DNA of 64,000 bases from JAABQG01 sp963726365 (lineage in GTDB: Bacteria > Pseudomonadota > Gammaproteobacteria > Burkholderiales > Burkholderiaceae_C): assembly GCA_963726365.1 (NCBI GenBank), contig CAVSCI010000018.1:1-64000 (forward strand), read 5' to 3'. Below the pieces are notes generated by a model. It saw only the letters and a list, made by a program, of their open reading frames with translations. It had not been told where the DNA came from and did no database searches. Position numbers and translations under genes: made by a program. Within the stretch, counting starts at the first letter, position 1, and each line of letters opens with the position of its first letter. Positions 36,203 through 45,334 of the stretch are shown piece by piece.

Positions 36203-37504
36203 ATGGATTTCCTGCTGATTGCGTTTCTGACCCTGCTCAACGGCGTTTTTGCCATGTCGGAACTGGCGCTGGCCTCAAGCCGCAAGGCGCGCCTGGCCGC
36301 CATGGCCGAGTCCGGTGACAAGGGCGCGGTGGCGGCGCTCAAGCTGCTTGAAGACCCCACCCAGTTCCTCTCCAGCGTTCAGGTGGGCATCACCTCGATC
36401 GGCATGCTCAATGGCATTGTCGGTGAAGCCGCCTTCAGCGAGGGCGTGGCCCTCTGGCTGCAAGGCTTCGGAGTGGCTGAAAAGGCATCCGGCATCGCCG
36501 CCACCGCGACGGTGGTCACGATCATCACGTTCATCACCATCATCTTCGGTGAACTGGTGCCCAAGCGGATCGGGCAGCTGTACCCCGAGCCGGTGGCGCG
36601 CTGGGTATCGCGGCCCATGCGCGGGCTGGCCACGGCCGCCAAACCTTTCGTCCGGCTGCTGTCCATGACCACGCATGGGGTGCTCAAGCTGCTGCGCATC
36701 GACACCAACCGCCTGCGGCCGGTGACGGAAGAGGAGATCACCGCCAGCCTGGAGGAGGGCGTGGACGCCGGCCTGATCGAGCAACACGAGCACCAGATGG
36801 TGCAAAACGTCTTCCACCTGGACGACCGCCCCCTGACCTCCTTGATGGTGCCGCGCACCGATATCGACTGGCTCGATGCTTCCAGCACGGTTGCGCAGTG
36901 CCTGCACCAGGCCGGCAAAGGTGGCGGGAACGGCACGCATTCGTGGTACCCGGTCTGCCGGGGCAGCCTGGACGATGTGCTGGGCCTGATCAGCGTGGCG
37001 CGGCTGCTGCAACTCGGACCGGATGAACCCGGGTCGATCGAGGCCCACATCATCCCTGCCACCTTCGTGCCCGAAACCTTGACCGGCATGTCCCTGCTGG
37101 AGCAGTTGCGCGAGCGTTCCGGCCGCATGGTCTTCGTGGTCGACGAATACGGCGTGGTGCAGGGGCTGCTGACCCCGCGCGACTTGCTGGAGGCGATCAC
37201 CGGCGAACTGCAACCCGGCGCGCAGATTGATGCGTGGGCCACGCGGCGTGAGGATGGCTCGTGGCTGCTCGACGGGCTCATGCCCGTCAATGAACTCAAG
37301 GCACGCCTGGACATCCGCGAACTTCCCGAGGAAGACAAGGGCCGGTTCAATACGCTGGCGGGGCTGCTGATGTCGGTTTCAGGGCGTCTGCCCGGCACCT
37401 CGGAGCGTATTCAATGCGCGGGATGGGTATTCGAGGTGATGGATCTCGATGGCAAACGTATCGACAAGGTACTGGCCTTCAGGGAAGAGCCCAAAGGGGA
37501 CTGA
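36203..37504 (+). CDS. CNNM/CorC-family membrane protein (hemolysin-family, DUF21-CBS-CorC_HlyC)
   Basis: 433 residues, intact. The N-terminal DUF21 domain has three to four membrane helices (FLLIAFLTLLNGVFAMSELA, ATVVTIITFITIIFGELVPK). A CBS pair follows (FHLDDRPLTSLMVPRTDIDW, MVFVVDEYGVVQGLLTPRDL), then the C-terminal CorC_HlyC transporter-associated domain (LLDGLMPVNELKARLDIREL). Family members are magnesium/cobalt efflux or divalent cation transport proteins; hemolysin in database names is historical. Confidence 0.9.
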   Translation: MDFLLIAFLTLLNGVFAMSELALASSRKARLAAMAESGDKGAVAALKLLEDPTQFLSSVQVGITSIGMLNGIVGEAAFSEGVALWLQGFGVAEKASGIAATATVVTIITFITIIFGELVPKRIGQLYPEPVARWVSRPMRGLATAAKPFVRLLSMTTHGVLKLLRIDTNRLRPVTEEEITASLEEGVDAGLIEQHEHQMVQNVFHLDDRPLTSLMVPRTDIDWLDASSTVAQCLHQAGKGGGNGTHSWYPVCRGSLDDVLGLISVARLLQLGPDEPGSIEAHIIPATFVPETLTGMSLLEQLRERSGRMVFVVDEYGVVQGLLTPRDLLEAITGELQPGAQIDAWATRREDGSWLLDGLMPVNELKARLDIRELPEEDKGRFNTLAGLLMSVSGRLPGTSERIQCAGWVFEVMDLDGKRIDKVLAFREEPKGD

Positions 37505-37621
37505 TTCAGGCGCTGCCGCCGGATGCCGGGTGATTGAATATCCCGGTATCCGATTTATTTCCTTATTTTTTTATTATCCCTATAATGGCGCTTCTCATCA
37601 ATTCAAACGAATGGAGCCAGC

Positions 37622-37912
37622 ATGACGACCTATAAAGAGCTTTTGCAGCAACGTGAAGCACTCGAGAGCAAGATTGCCGAAGCCCGCCAGCGTGAAATCA
37701 GCCAGGCGGTGAGCCAGGCGCGCGCGCTGGTGGCCGAGTTCGGCCTGACTGCGCAAGATGTTTTCCCGTCCGGCAAAGCCCGTTCCGCCAGCGCTGGCGC
37801 CAAAGTCGCCGCCAAATACCGCGACCCCGCCACGGGCAAGACCTGGACCGGACGTGGCAAGGCGCCGAAATGGATCGACGGCAAGGACCGCGCAAAGTTT
37901 CTGATCGCCTGA
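37622..37912 (+). CDS. H-NS-family nucleoid protein
   Basis: 96 residues. The N-terminal coiled coil (LLQQREALESKIAEARQREI) serves for oligomerisation; the C-terminal DNA-binding motif is YRDPATGKTWTGRGKAPKWI. This is the Burkholderiales Bv3F/H-NS-like type. The upstream region is AT-rich (TTATTTCCTTATTTTTTTATTA), which suits both a promoter and H-NS self-binding. Such proteins silence AT-rich acquired DNA, like the island at 58-62.6 kb. Confidence 0.9.
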   Translation: MTTYKELLQQREALESKIAEARQREISQAVSQARALVAEFGLTAQDVFPSGKARSASAGAKVAAKYRDPATGKTWTGRGKAPKWIDGKDRAKFLIA

Positions 37913-37969
37913 TTATCTGATACCGTTTTCCGGGCGGTCGTCGGATCGTTTTTCCGGTGTCTGCCATTG

Positions 37970-38003
37970 AAAAGCCCGCCATGTTGCCATGGCGGGCTTT
38001 TTT
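37970..38003 (+). terminator. Rho-independent terminator after the H-NS gene
   Basis: AAAAGCCCGCCATG, loop TTGC, CATGGCGGGCTTTTTT: a 13-bp stem with an A-tract and a T-tract. The symmetric A/T flanks allow it to work in both directions. Confidence 0.88.
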
Positions 38004-38200
38004 ATCGGAAGCGATTCCGGTTTATCTCACGGGCTGATCGGTCTCAACAAAAAATCAGGGCCAGCCACGCCGGGTCTTCCATGACATTCAGCAGGAGATA
38101 ACCGGCAATTCTGAAATACCAGAAGTGCAGGCTGAGTGGCAGATCAAACGGCATGAGGTCGTGAGGTTTCTGAATGTCCGATGGGCGTTTACCTGGCCCG
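38004..38200. other. Intergenic region between the H-NS terminator and the Bug-family gene
   Basis: About 200 bp between two 3' ends. No gene or repeat is recognised. Confidence 0.4.
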
Positions 38201-39199
38201 TCAGTCGATCGTGACGCCGGTGCGCTTGATCACAGGCGTCATCACGCGCAATTCCTGGCGCATGAAGTTCTGCAGCGACTCGGCCGAACCCCCGATCGGC
38301 TCCATGTATTGCGCGTACAGCTTCTCGCGAACCTCGGGCATCGCCAGCACCGCGTTGATTTCCTGGTTCATGCGCTGCACGATGTCCGTCGGCGTGCTGG
38401 CGGGCGCCATCACGGCCATCCAGGCGACGTTCTCGATCTCGGGCAGGCCGGCTTCCTTCATGGTCGGAATATCGGGCGTCAGCTGGCTGCGCTGGGCGGT
38501 GGAGACCGCCAGGGTGCGCAGCTTGCCTGCCTTCACCTGCGGCATCACCGCCACCGCGGGCACGCAGGCGAACTGCACTTCGCCCTGCAGGAGGGCCATC
38601 ACGGCCAGCGGCGACGACGCGTACGGAATATGCACGGCATAGGTGTCGGTCTTGACCTTGAGCAGTTCCACGCCCAACTGCGACAGGCTGCCCACGCCGG
38701 TGGAAGAAAAGTTGAACTTGCCGGGGTTCTTCTTCATCGCGGCGACCAGTTCCTGGAGCGTCGTGATGCCCGAGTCGGCGCGCACCGCGCAGATGTTCGC
38801 CTGGCCGCCGGCCAGCACGACCGGGCGCAACTCGGTGAAAGGGTCGTAGGGCAGCTTGCGGTACAGCACGGTGTTGTAGACCAGGGGCCCGTTGGTGCTG
38901 ATGAGAAAGGTGTAGCCATCGCCGGGCGCCTTGGCGACGGCGCCCGTGCCATTGTTGCCCCCCGCGCCGACCCGGTTTTCGACGATCACGGGTTGACCCA
39001 GGCGCACCGCCAGTTTCTCGCCCACGATCCGGGCAATCACATCGGGTGACGATCCCGCCCCATAGGGCACGACCAGCTTGACCGGTTTGCTCGGCCACGC
39101 AGCCCCTTGCGCCAGCGCGGCCGCACTGGCGATGGTGAGCGCAAAGGCCGAGAGGCACTTCAGCAGGGCACGGGTGGGAGGGGTCTTGAAATTCATCAT
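38201..39199 (-). CDS. Bug/TctC-family periplasmic solute-binding protein
   Basis: 332 residues, intact. A signal peptide (MMNFKTPPTRALLKCLSAFA..AAALAQ) precedes the tripartite-tricarboxylate-receptor fold: WPSKPVKLVVPYGAGSSPD, VENRVGAGGNNGTGAVAKAP, LVYNTVLYRKLPYDP. This huge Burkholderiales family binds carboxylates and other small anions; no membrane components lie nearby, and the ligand is unknown. Its start ATGATG overlaps the chorismate mutase stop, so they form one transcription unit. Confidence 0.88.
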   Translation of the reverse strand: MMNFKTPPTRALLKCLSAFALTIASAAALAQGAAWPSKPVKLVVPYGAGSSPDVIARIVGEKLAVRLGQPVIVENRVGAGGNNGTGAVAKAPGDGYTFLISTNGPLVYNTVLYRKLPYDPFTELRPVVLAGGQANICAVRADSGITTLQELVAAMKKNPGKFNFSSTGVGSLSQLGVELLKVKTDTYAVHIPYASSPLAVMALLQGEVQFACVPAVAVMPQVKAGKLRTLAVSTAQRSQLTPDIPTMKEAGLPEIENVAWMAVMAPASTPTDIVQRMNQEINAVLAMPEVREKLYAQYMEPIGGSAESLQNFMRQELRVMTPVIKRTGVTID

Positions 39200-39573
39200 G
39201 GCGCAATCAGTTCGGACTCGTTGAAGAAACGCCCTTCACCGGCAATAAAGCCGGCAACCAGCGTGCGGTAAGTGGCCTCGACGATGTCGGGCAGGCCGGG
39301 AAAATCAGCTTCATGCCCAGCCGCCAGCGCACGCACCCGTGCGAACACGGCGGCCTGGCGTTGCGGTGCTGAAACCTGGAAAGCATCGCGCTTGAAACGC
39401 GTCGCGTCGCGCACGCACAGGGCCCGCTGCGCCAGCAGCGCCACGATCTGCGCGTCAAGGGCGTCAATCTTGCCACGCAACTGACCCAGCGTCTCGGCCT
39501 GGGGGACGTAGCCTGGCGTCAGGAATCGACGCACCGGTCCGGTGGTCGTCGTGGGTTCTTGCGGGGCATTCAT
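39196..39573 (-). CDS. Chorismate mutase, AroQ class
   Basis: 125 residues from MNAPQEPTTTTGPVRRFLTP. The AroQ helix LRGKIDALDAQIVALLAQRA and the segment CVRDATRFKRDAFQ give the substrate-contacting Arg and Lys positions; the later helix is VEATYRTLVAGFIAGEG. It could be a chorismate mutase or an isochorismate-pyruvate lyase, which share this fold. It has an unusual unstructured Pro/Thr-rich N-terminus of about 30 residues. Confidence 0.82.
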   Translation of the reverse strand: MNAPQEPTTTTGPVRRFLTPGYVPQAETLGQLRGKIDALDAQIVALLAQRALCVRDATRFKRDAFQVSAPQRQAAVFARVRALAAGHEADFPGLPDIVEATYRTLVAGFIAGEGRFFNESELIAP

Positions 39574-39851
39574 GGGTTCTGGCAAATCGGCGGTTGTGTT
39601 GCATCGGTAGTTTACGCATGGAACCCCAATCGACTGCCCCCTCTCTGGATGATCAATCTGGCCCTGACGGGCGTTAAACTCATTTCCTCTGACGCGTGGA
39701 AACCGCTTTGGCCCTTGTCTGAAGCGGTTTTTTTGTTTCAGGGGCGCAAGACTGGCACCGGACCTGATCGACGGATCGCCCGCGCAACTTATTATGGCCG
39801 GCTCAACGGACGGCGGCCGCACTGGCGTGTGAGCCGCTGGATTCAACAACG

Positions 39852-41505
39852 ATGGACTTTCGGCTGATTCTTGGTTTTGCAAGGCCCTGGCGCGGCACGC
39901 TGGCGCTGTGCGCGCTGCTCATGCTGGCGGAAACCGGCGTGGCGCTGGCCGTGCCGTGGCTGGCGGGCCAGTTTGCCGGGCACCTGCTCACGGGCCTGGC
40001 GCAGGCCGGTGGCCTGCTGCTGGTGGCCCTGCTGGTGCTGTTTGCCGTGCAGGCCCTGCTGAAATTTGCCAACAGCTGGCTGCTGGGCCGCACGGCCGAG
40101 TACATCCTGGCCGACCTGCGCACCCGGCTGTACGACCACCTGCAGGCGCTGCCGCTGGCCTATTTCCAGCAGCGCCGCCATGGCGAGATCCTGGCCCTGC
40201 TCACCAACGACGTGGCGCGCCTGGCCAGCTACATCAGCGGCACCTTGCTGAGCGTGGTGCCGCTGGCGCTCACGGTGGCCGGCGCCGCGCGTGATGATGC
40301 TGCGCATCGACACCCGCCTGACGTTGCTGGTGGTCGTGATGATTCCCTTGTTCTACCTGCTGCTCAAGGTGATGGGCCGCCGTCTGCGCCCGCTGTCCAG
40401 CCAGTTGCAGCAGGCGCATGCCGACTCGGTGGCCATTGCCGAGGAAAACCTCAGCCTGCTGCCGGCCATCAAGACCTTCACGCGCGAGCCGCTGGAGTCG
40501 GCGCGCTACCGCGAAAAAATCCAGCGCATCCTGCACCTGAGCAACCAGGAGCGGCTGATCTACGCGGCACTCGGCCCCGTGGTGCAGTTCCTGGCGGCCG
40601 CGGGCATGGTGCTGATCCTCTGGCAACTGAGCAGCCCCGCGAGCGGACGTTCTGCTGCAGAAATGGTGAGCTTCCTGCTGTATGCGGCGCTGCTCACCCG
40701 CCCCGTCAGCGGCCTGGCGGACGTGTACGGGCAGACGCGGCAGGTGCATGGTGCCCTGGAGCGCCTGAGCGCGGTGCTGACCGAACTCCCGGAGCCCGTC
40801 ACCGCGCAAGGGCAGCCCTTGCCCCCGGTGCGCGGCGAGATCGACTTTCAGGCCGTCCGGTTTGCCTACCCCGGCCGCCCCGCGGCGCTGGACGGCATCA
40901 GCCTGCACATCCGCGCCGGCGAGACCATCGCGCTGACGGGGGCCAACGGCGCCGGCAAGAGCACCCTGGCGCACCTGCTCATGCGGCTGATGGCCCCCGC
41001 CAGCGGCCGCATCCTGATCGACGGCATCGACATCGCCAGCGTGAGCCTGGCCAGCCTGCGCAGCCAGATCGGCGTGGTGCCGCAACACGTGCTGCTGTTC
41101 AACGGCAGCGTGTTCGACAACATCGCCTACGGCCTGCCCGATTCGACACCCGAGGCGGTCATGGCCGCCGCCCGCGCCGCCCAGGCGCACGAGTTCATCA
41201 CGCGCCTGCCGCAGGGCTACGACAGCGTCATCGGCGACCAGGGCATCCGCCTGTCGGGCGGCCAGCGCCAGCGCATCGCGCTGGCCCGCGCGCTGCTCAA
41301 AGACCCGCCCATCCTGGTGCTGGACGAAGCCACCGCCATGTTCGACCCCGAAGGCGAGAAATCCTTCATCGCCGACTGCCATGACACGCTGGCACAGCGC
41401 ACCGTCATCCTCATCACGCATCGCCCGGCCAGCCTGGCGCTGGCGGACCGGGTGCTGCGGCTGGAAAACGGCACGATCCGGGATCAGCCTCAAACTTCCG
41501 GCTGA
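39852..41505 (+). CDS. ABC exporter (MsbA/McjD-like, TMD-NBD), candidate lasso-peptide exporter (one frameshift)
   Basis: About 550 residues after repair. The N-terminal half has six membrane segments (MDFRLILGFARPWRGTLALC, FAVQALLKFANSWLLG, LTLLVVVMIPLFYLLLKVMG). The nucleotide-binding domain has Walker A TGANGAGKSTL, signature LSGGQRQRIALARALL, Walker B ILVLDEATAMFDPEGE and H-loop ITHRPASLALADR. One extra base near 40288 splits the frame before VMMLRIDTRLTL. Lipid or peptide export is typical of the family. Its position upstream of the lasso genes suggests the D function, but a toxin/antitoxin-like pair on the other strand lies between. Confidence 0.85.
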
Positions 41506-42023
41506 GCCTTCGCGACGACCCACCGGGCAAGCCGATCCTTGCGCTCGGCGGAAATTGGCAGCAAGGCGATCCGCTCCCTAAGGGTCGACCCCGCTACCAG
41601 TTTGTGCTGGAGCATCGTTTCGACAAATGGCCAGTCTTTTTCCCGGCCAGCCGCCAGCTTGGACGCCGCAAGGTCATGGGGTTCCAGGCAGTAGCCGATC
41701 TTGAGATCAGTGTTCTCGTTCTGGATCTTGACCACACGATCTTTCCAGCCAACCGGCAATACCGCTGTTTCAGGTCCGACACCTTGGGCGTAGTAGCCAA
41801 AAAATGCATCAAAGGGCGACCCCTCTCCAATGGCGCCATCAATCAGGTCAGCGAGTTCTGGCCGCTGCAGTGGGTACACATCGGCCTCCATGGACCGGAG
41901 CAGGAAATCAGGGGCATCGGGGACTGAACCAAGAATCGACTGGCTTCCCACCACCATGATTTCATACTGATCTGTGACCGCCGCTGCCGCACGAATGAGG
42001 TGCTCAAGTTCACTGCGCTTCAT
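41490..42023 (-). CDS. Nucleotidyltransferase-like toxin candidate (AbiEii/DUF6036-like)
   Basis: 177 residues from MKRSELEHLIRAAAAVTDQY. The EIMVVGSQSILGSVP segment is a GSxxxL nucleotidyltransferase motif and MEADVYP supplies the acidic residue; CLEPHDLAASKLAAGREKDW is a conserved block of DUF6036/AbiEii-like proteins. These act as toxins or antiphage effectors in two-gene systems. The start overlaps the upstream antitoxin-like gene by 14 bp, and its 3' end overlaps the ABC exporter by 16 bp in convergent orientation. Confidence 0.72.
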   Translation of the reverse strand: MKRSELEHLIRAAAAVTDQYEIMVVGSQSILGSVPDAPDFLLRSMEADVYPLQRPELADLIDGAIGEGSPFDAFFGYYAQGVGPETAVLPVGWKDRVVKIQNENTDLKIGYCLEPHDLAASKLAAGREKDWPFVETMLQHKLVAGSTLRERIALLPISAERKDRLARWVVAKAQPEV

Positions 42024-42336
42024 GGCTTTGCTTCCAGTTTTCAAGAAAAGCGAAACGTTCCCGATTCGTGAGAAGAACCGACAGGGGGGAGGATTGGCGC
42101 AAGGCAGTGGCCCGCTCGGAGTCGTCGACAGCCACGGCAAGACAATCCTCGACACCCTGATTCATGAGGCGCTCCCACTCCTCAAGATACGGTTGCGACG
42201 CGGGTCCCGCGGTCGTGCGCCACCGCGCAAGCGTCGCCCTTGCCCGCTCGAACAGCGCGGGATCGTGCCTGATCTTGTCTGCAACCAGCCGGTGCAGCGC
42301 CAGGCTGCGTTCATCGATCTCCTGATGTGTTCGCAT
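42010..42336 (-). CDS. Partner protein of the DUF6036-like gene, putative antitoxin
   Basis: 108 residues from MRTHQEIDERSLALHRLVAD; upstream in-frame starts (42399) are possible. The segment RARATLARWRTTAGPASQPY recurs in antitoxin-like partners of nucleotidyltransferase toxins, and the end is LLTNRERFAFLENWKQSHEA. A modest ribosome binding site (AGGAACTGACC) supports the start. It is divergent from the lasso B2 gene with 76 bp between, so the two promoters face each other. Confidence 0.68.
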   Translation of the reverse strand: MRTHQEIDERSLALHRLVADKIRHDPALFERARATLARWRTTAGPASQPYLEEWERLMNQGVEDCLAVAVDDSERATALRQSSPLSVLLTNRERFAFLENWKQSHEAQ

Positions 42337-42412
42337 GGTCAGTTCCTGTCGCTGCAAGCCATTGAATGTTCTCGCGCTCTCCAGCAGTGCTTTCTGCATA
42401 TGATCATAGGCT

Positions 42413-42877
42413 ATGGACGAAAGATTGGTCCGCCATCTGGCCCAGTTCCGGGCGCTCAGCCCTGCCGGGCAACGCACGTTGCTCTATGCAGCGGCATTGA
42501 TGCCGCTTTTCTGGCTCGGCCTGCGCCTCCTCGGCCTGCCGCGTTTTCAGGCGCGCCTGCAACGCAGCACAGTGACGCGCGGCGCGGCGATGACCCTGCC
42601 TGACATCCAGGCGCTGGGCGAACTCGTCAACATCGCGGCGCGCCACACCCTGGGTCCGCGCACCTGCCTCACGCGCTCGCTGCTGCTGGGCTGGCTGCTG
42701 CGCCGTCGCGGTGTCGAGAGCCAACTGCGCATCGGCGTGCGCCTGAATCAGGGCGTGCTGGACGCCCATGCCTGGGTCGAGTGCGGCGGCGTGCCGGTGA
42801 ACGACCAGCCCGACGTGGGCACGCAGTTCGCCTCGTTCGGCGATCTGGTGCCGCTGGAAGCCTTTCACGCGCCATGA
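42413..42877 (+). CDS. Lasso peptide leader peptidase B2 (transglutaminase-like cysteine protease)
   Basis: 154 residues, intact. The transglutaminase-like core carries Cys in GPRTCLTRSLLLGWLLRRRG (about residue 84), His in LDAHAWVECGG (about residue 118) and Asp in VPVNDQPD, the Cys-His-Asp triad of lasso B2 proteins. In known lasso pathways B2 cleaves the leader after the residue following the conserved Thr(-2), with the RRE protein B1 presenting the precursor. The stop overlaps the cyclase C1 start (ATGA). Confidence 0.88.
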   Translation: MDERLVRHLAQFRALSPAGQRTLLYAAALMPLFWLGLRLLGLPRFQARLQRSTVTRGAAMTLPDIQALGELVNIAARHTLGPRTCLTRSLLLGWLLRRRGVESQLRIGVRLNQGVLDAHAWVECGGVPVNDQPDVGTQFASFGDLVPLEAFHAP

Positions 42878-44792
42878 GCGGCATCGCCGGCATCATTCAT
42901 TTCGACGGCAAACCCGTCGAGCCCGGCCAGGTCGAGGCCATGACCGCCGCCATGCAGTATCGCGGGCCCGACGGCATCCATCACTGGCGCCGGGGCAACG
43001 TGGCGCTGGGCCAGTGCATGCTGCGCACCACGCCCGAGTCGCTCGAAGAAACCCAGCCCCTGACCAACGAGGATGAAAGCCTGGTGCTGGTCATGGACGG
43101 CCGGGTGGACAACTGGGAAGAACTTCGCCGCGAACTGCTGGGAAAGGGCGCGGTGCTGCGCACGCGGGCCGATGCCGAACTGGTGCTGCGGGCTTATGAA
43201 GTCTGGGGCCGCGACTGCCTGCCGCACATCGACGGCGACTTCGCCTTCGTGATCTGGGACGCGCGCCGGCACGAAGCCTTTTGCGCGCGCGACCGCATGG
43301 GCAACAAACCCTTCACGTACCACTGGACCGGCAGCACGCTCTACTTCGCCTCGGAACAGCAGGCGCTCTTGCGGCAGCCGGAAGTTCCCCAGGTGCTCAA
43401 CGAAGGCATGGTGGCCGAATACCTGGCCGCGCAATGGTTTTCCAACTCGGAAACCCTGTGGCAAGGCATCTTGCGCCTCGAAGCGGCCCACAGCATGGGG
43501 GTCTCGCCGGCAGGCCCCACGCTCAACCGCTATTGGGCGCCCGACCTGCAGGCCAGCCTGTCGTTTCGCAACGATGCGGAATGCGCCGAGCACTACCGCG
43601 CCCTGCTGTTCGACGTGGTGCGGCGCCTGTCGCGCTCGATGGCCCCGATCGCCTGCGAAGTCAGCGGCGGCCTGGATTCATCGACCATCGTCGGTCTGAT
43701 CAGCAAGGAATTCCGGGGTCGAATTGCGCGAGCCGCTGCACACGTTCTCGCTGATCCGCGAGGACCGCGAGAACTGCCCGGACTGGCGCAGCATCGATGC
43801 CATTCTGAAAGCCGATCCCTGGCTGCAACCCACCATCCTGACCTCGGCAGCCGCCGATGCTGCCTGGCAGCCCCTGCTGGCCAGCATCCCGCAGGGCGAC
43901 GAGCCCTTTGCCTGGTCACACGGCTTTACCTATGGCCTGACCTACGAAGCCGCCCGCGCCGCCGGCTGCGGCGTCGTGCTGGACGGCATGGCGGGCGACG
44001 TGCTGTTCTACAGCCCCGGCCGTTCCGTGGGCGAACTCGTCCAGCGTCACCGCTACGACCGCATCCCTGCCTTGCTGGCTGCCTATCGAAACCATGGCTT
44101 CGAGGGCGGGCTCAAGGAGGTGCTGCGTGCTGCGCTGTCGAATCTGGCACCCGGCGTGCTGCGCGCCTGGGTGCGCCGGCGCCGCGACGAACGCCAGCTG
44201 GGCGAGGGCGACATGAAGTTGCTGCGCGCGGACATTGCCCGCCCGTACCTGGCTTCAAAGCGTTCGGCCGCCTACAGGGCCGGCGACCGACTTCGGGCCG
44301 CCAGCGACCAGGCGGCGCATGCCCGCAACTTCACCACCGGGCTGATCTCCTTCGGCCATGAAACCTATGGCCCGCTGGCGTTGGCCCAGCGGCGTCGAGC
44401 CGCGCAGCCCGTTCTCTGACCGGCGCCTGATCGAGTTCGCCATCCGCATGCCGCTGGCGGCCAAGCTCGCCATCCCCTGGTACAAGCATGTGCTGCGCAC
44501 CGGCACCGCCGGCATGCTGCCCGACGCCGCACGCTGGCGTCGGGACATTGGCGGCCACCCCGGCTGGACCTTTTACGAACGCCTGGCACGCAACATCGCG
44601 CAGGGCGCGCCAGACCTCTGGAACGCTGTATCCGTCGGCAAAGCGCTCGAAAAGTGGACAAATCCGGCGGAAATTCACGCACCTTGGGCACGTTACAGCC
44701 AGACGGGGCACTATGATTCGGGGCATGAAGCCCTTTGTTTGCTCATGCTGTCCCGGTGGCTGGCAACGCGCCAGTGGGCAACCGACCGCTAA
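42874..44792 (+). CDS. Lasso cyclase C1 (asparagine synthetase-like, two frameshifts)
   Basis: About 638 residues after repair. The N-terminal domain resembles glutaminase but starts MSGIAGIIHFDGKP: residue 2 is Ser, not the catalytic Cys, so it should not use glutamine. The ATP-binding P-loop is CEVSGGLDSSTIVGLIS; later motifs are GCGVVLDGMAGDVLFY and EPRSPFSDRRLIEFAIRMPL. Extra bases lie near 43712 (GGGGTCGAATTG should encode GELREPL) and near 44388 (CAGCGGCGTCGAG should encode QRVEPR). Lasso cyclases adenylate the Asp/Glu side chain and close the macrolactam on residue 1. Confidence 0.9.
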
Positions 44793-44814
44793 ATCAGTTT
44801 CCTAGCCATCCAGT

Positions 44815-44991
44815 ATGTCGTTCCAGGGACCTCGTCACAACCCATCGCCATTCTTCCTGCCGCCGTCCACCGAAAGGCCGACAAAGAAAGCCTACGCCCG
44901 CCCAAGGCTCACCGCGCATGGCGATCTGCGGACGCTGACGCAAGCGGGGTCGGGCAGGCGCAGGGAGAGCCGGGGAGGTCGTCGCGCATGA
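44815..44991 (+). CDS. Lasso precursor A1 (58 residues, Arg-rich core)
   Basis: Too short for common ORF cut-offs. The leader, from MSFQGPRHNPSPFFLPP, ends with the recognition motif YARPRLTAHGDLRTLTQ, which fits Y-x-x-P-x-L-x(3)-G..T-x. Thr is at position -2, and the predicted core is AGSGRRRESRGGRRA, with Glu at position 8 for an eight-residue Ala1-Glu8 ring. Starting the core at Gly would give a Gly1-Glu7 ring instead. It lies 22 bp after cyclase C1, and its stop overlaps the start of A2 (ATGA). The core has seven arginines, three inside the ring. Confidence 0.75.
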   Translation: MSFQGPRHNPSPFFLPPSTERPTKKAYARPRLTAHGDLRTLTQAGSGRRRESRGGRRA

Positions 44992-45122
44992 TTCCATCCG
45001 AAAACCCTACAATTCGCCCTCGATTGTCTCTTTCGGGCCGCCTGCGCGATCTGACGCAGGGCGGCTCGCGAGGGCAGAAGGAAGTATTTTCACCTAATGG
45101 AATCAAGTCGCGAAAAATCTGA
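44988..45122 (+). CDS. Lasso precursor A2 (44 residues)
   Basis: A second very short ORF, starting at the ATG that overlaps the A1 stop. The leader motif TIRPRLSLSGRLRDLTQ aligns with that of A1 (x-x-R-P-R-L-x(3)-G-x-L-R-x-L-T-Q), with Thr in place of the usual Tyr. The predicted core GGSRGQKEVFSPNGIKSRKI has Gly1 and Glu8, the canonical lasso ring. The leader is only about 24 residues. Its 3' end overlaps A3 by 26 bp in another frame, which is unusual, so an unseen indel here is possible. Confidence 0.65.
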   Translation: MIPSENPTIRPRLSLSGRLRDLTQGGSRGQKEVFSPNGIKSRKI

Positions 45123-45288
45123 AACCGGTGTCCCTCTTCTGAATGAGCAGGCCCTCGGTGAGGCGTTTGTCCGGAAGGAGTATGCGACGCCGGCACTGAA
45201 GGTTTTCGGTCTTGTGCGCGACTTGACCGCCGCTGGGAGCAGCGCGACCACGGAATGCGGCAACCGGGGAGCGAAGAAGAAGTGCTGA
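45097..45288 (+). CDS. Lasso precursor A3 (63 residues, two-Cys core)
   Basis: Starts MESSREKSETGVPLLNEQAL. The leader ends YATPALKVFGLVRDLTA, a full Y-x-x-P-x-L motif with Thr(-2). The predicted core AGSSATTECGNRGAKKKC has Glu8, directly followed by Cys9, and a C-terminal Cys18. The tail is Lys-rich, and a Cys9-Cys18 disulfide in it is conceivable. It is followed 46 bp later by the kinase gene. This is the best-defined precursor of the first group. Confidence 0.8.
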   Translation: MESSREKSETGVPLLNEQALGEAFVRKEYATPALKVFGLVRDLTAAGSSATTECGNRGAKKKC

Positions 45289-45334
45289 GGGCGGCCCATG
45301 CTGTGGCAATCAGCGGGCCGGGCAGCCCTACCGA

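Noticed and set aside
45030..45070. Inverted GCCGCCTGCG / CGCAGGGCGGC taken first as a terminator between precursor genes
   Set aside because: The stem has a bulge and no T-run, and the same bases encode the conserved leader end LRDLTQGG of precursor A2.
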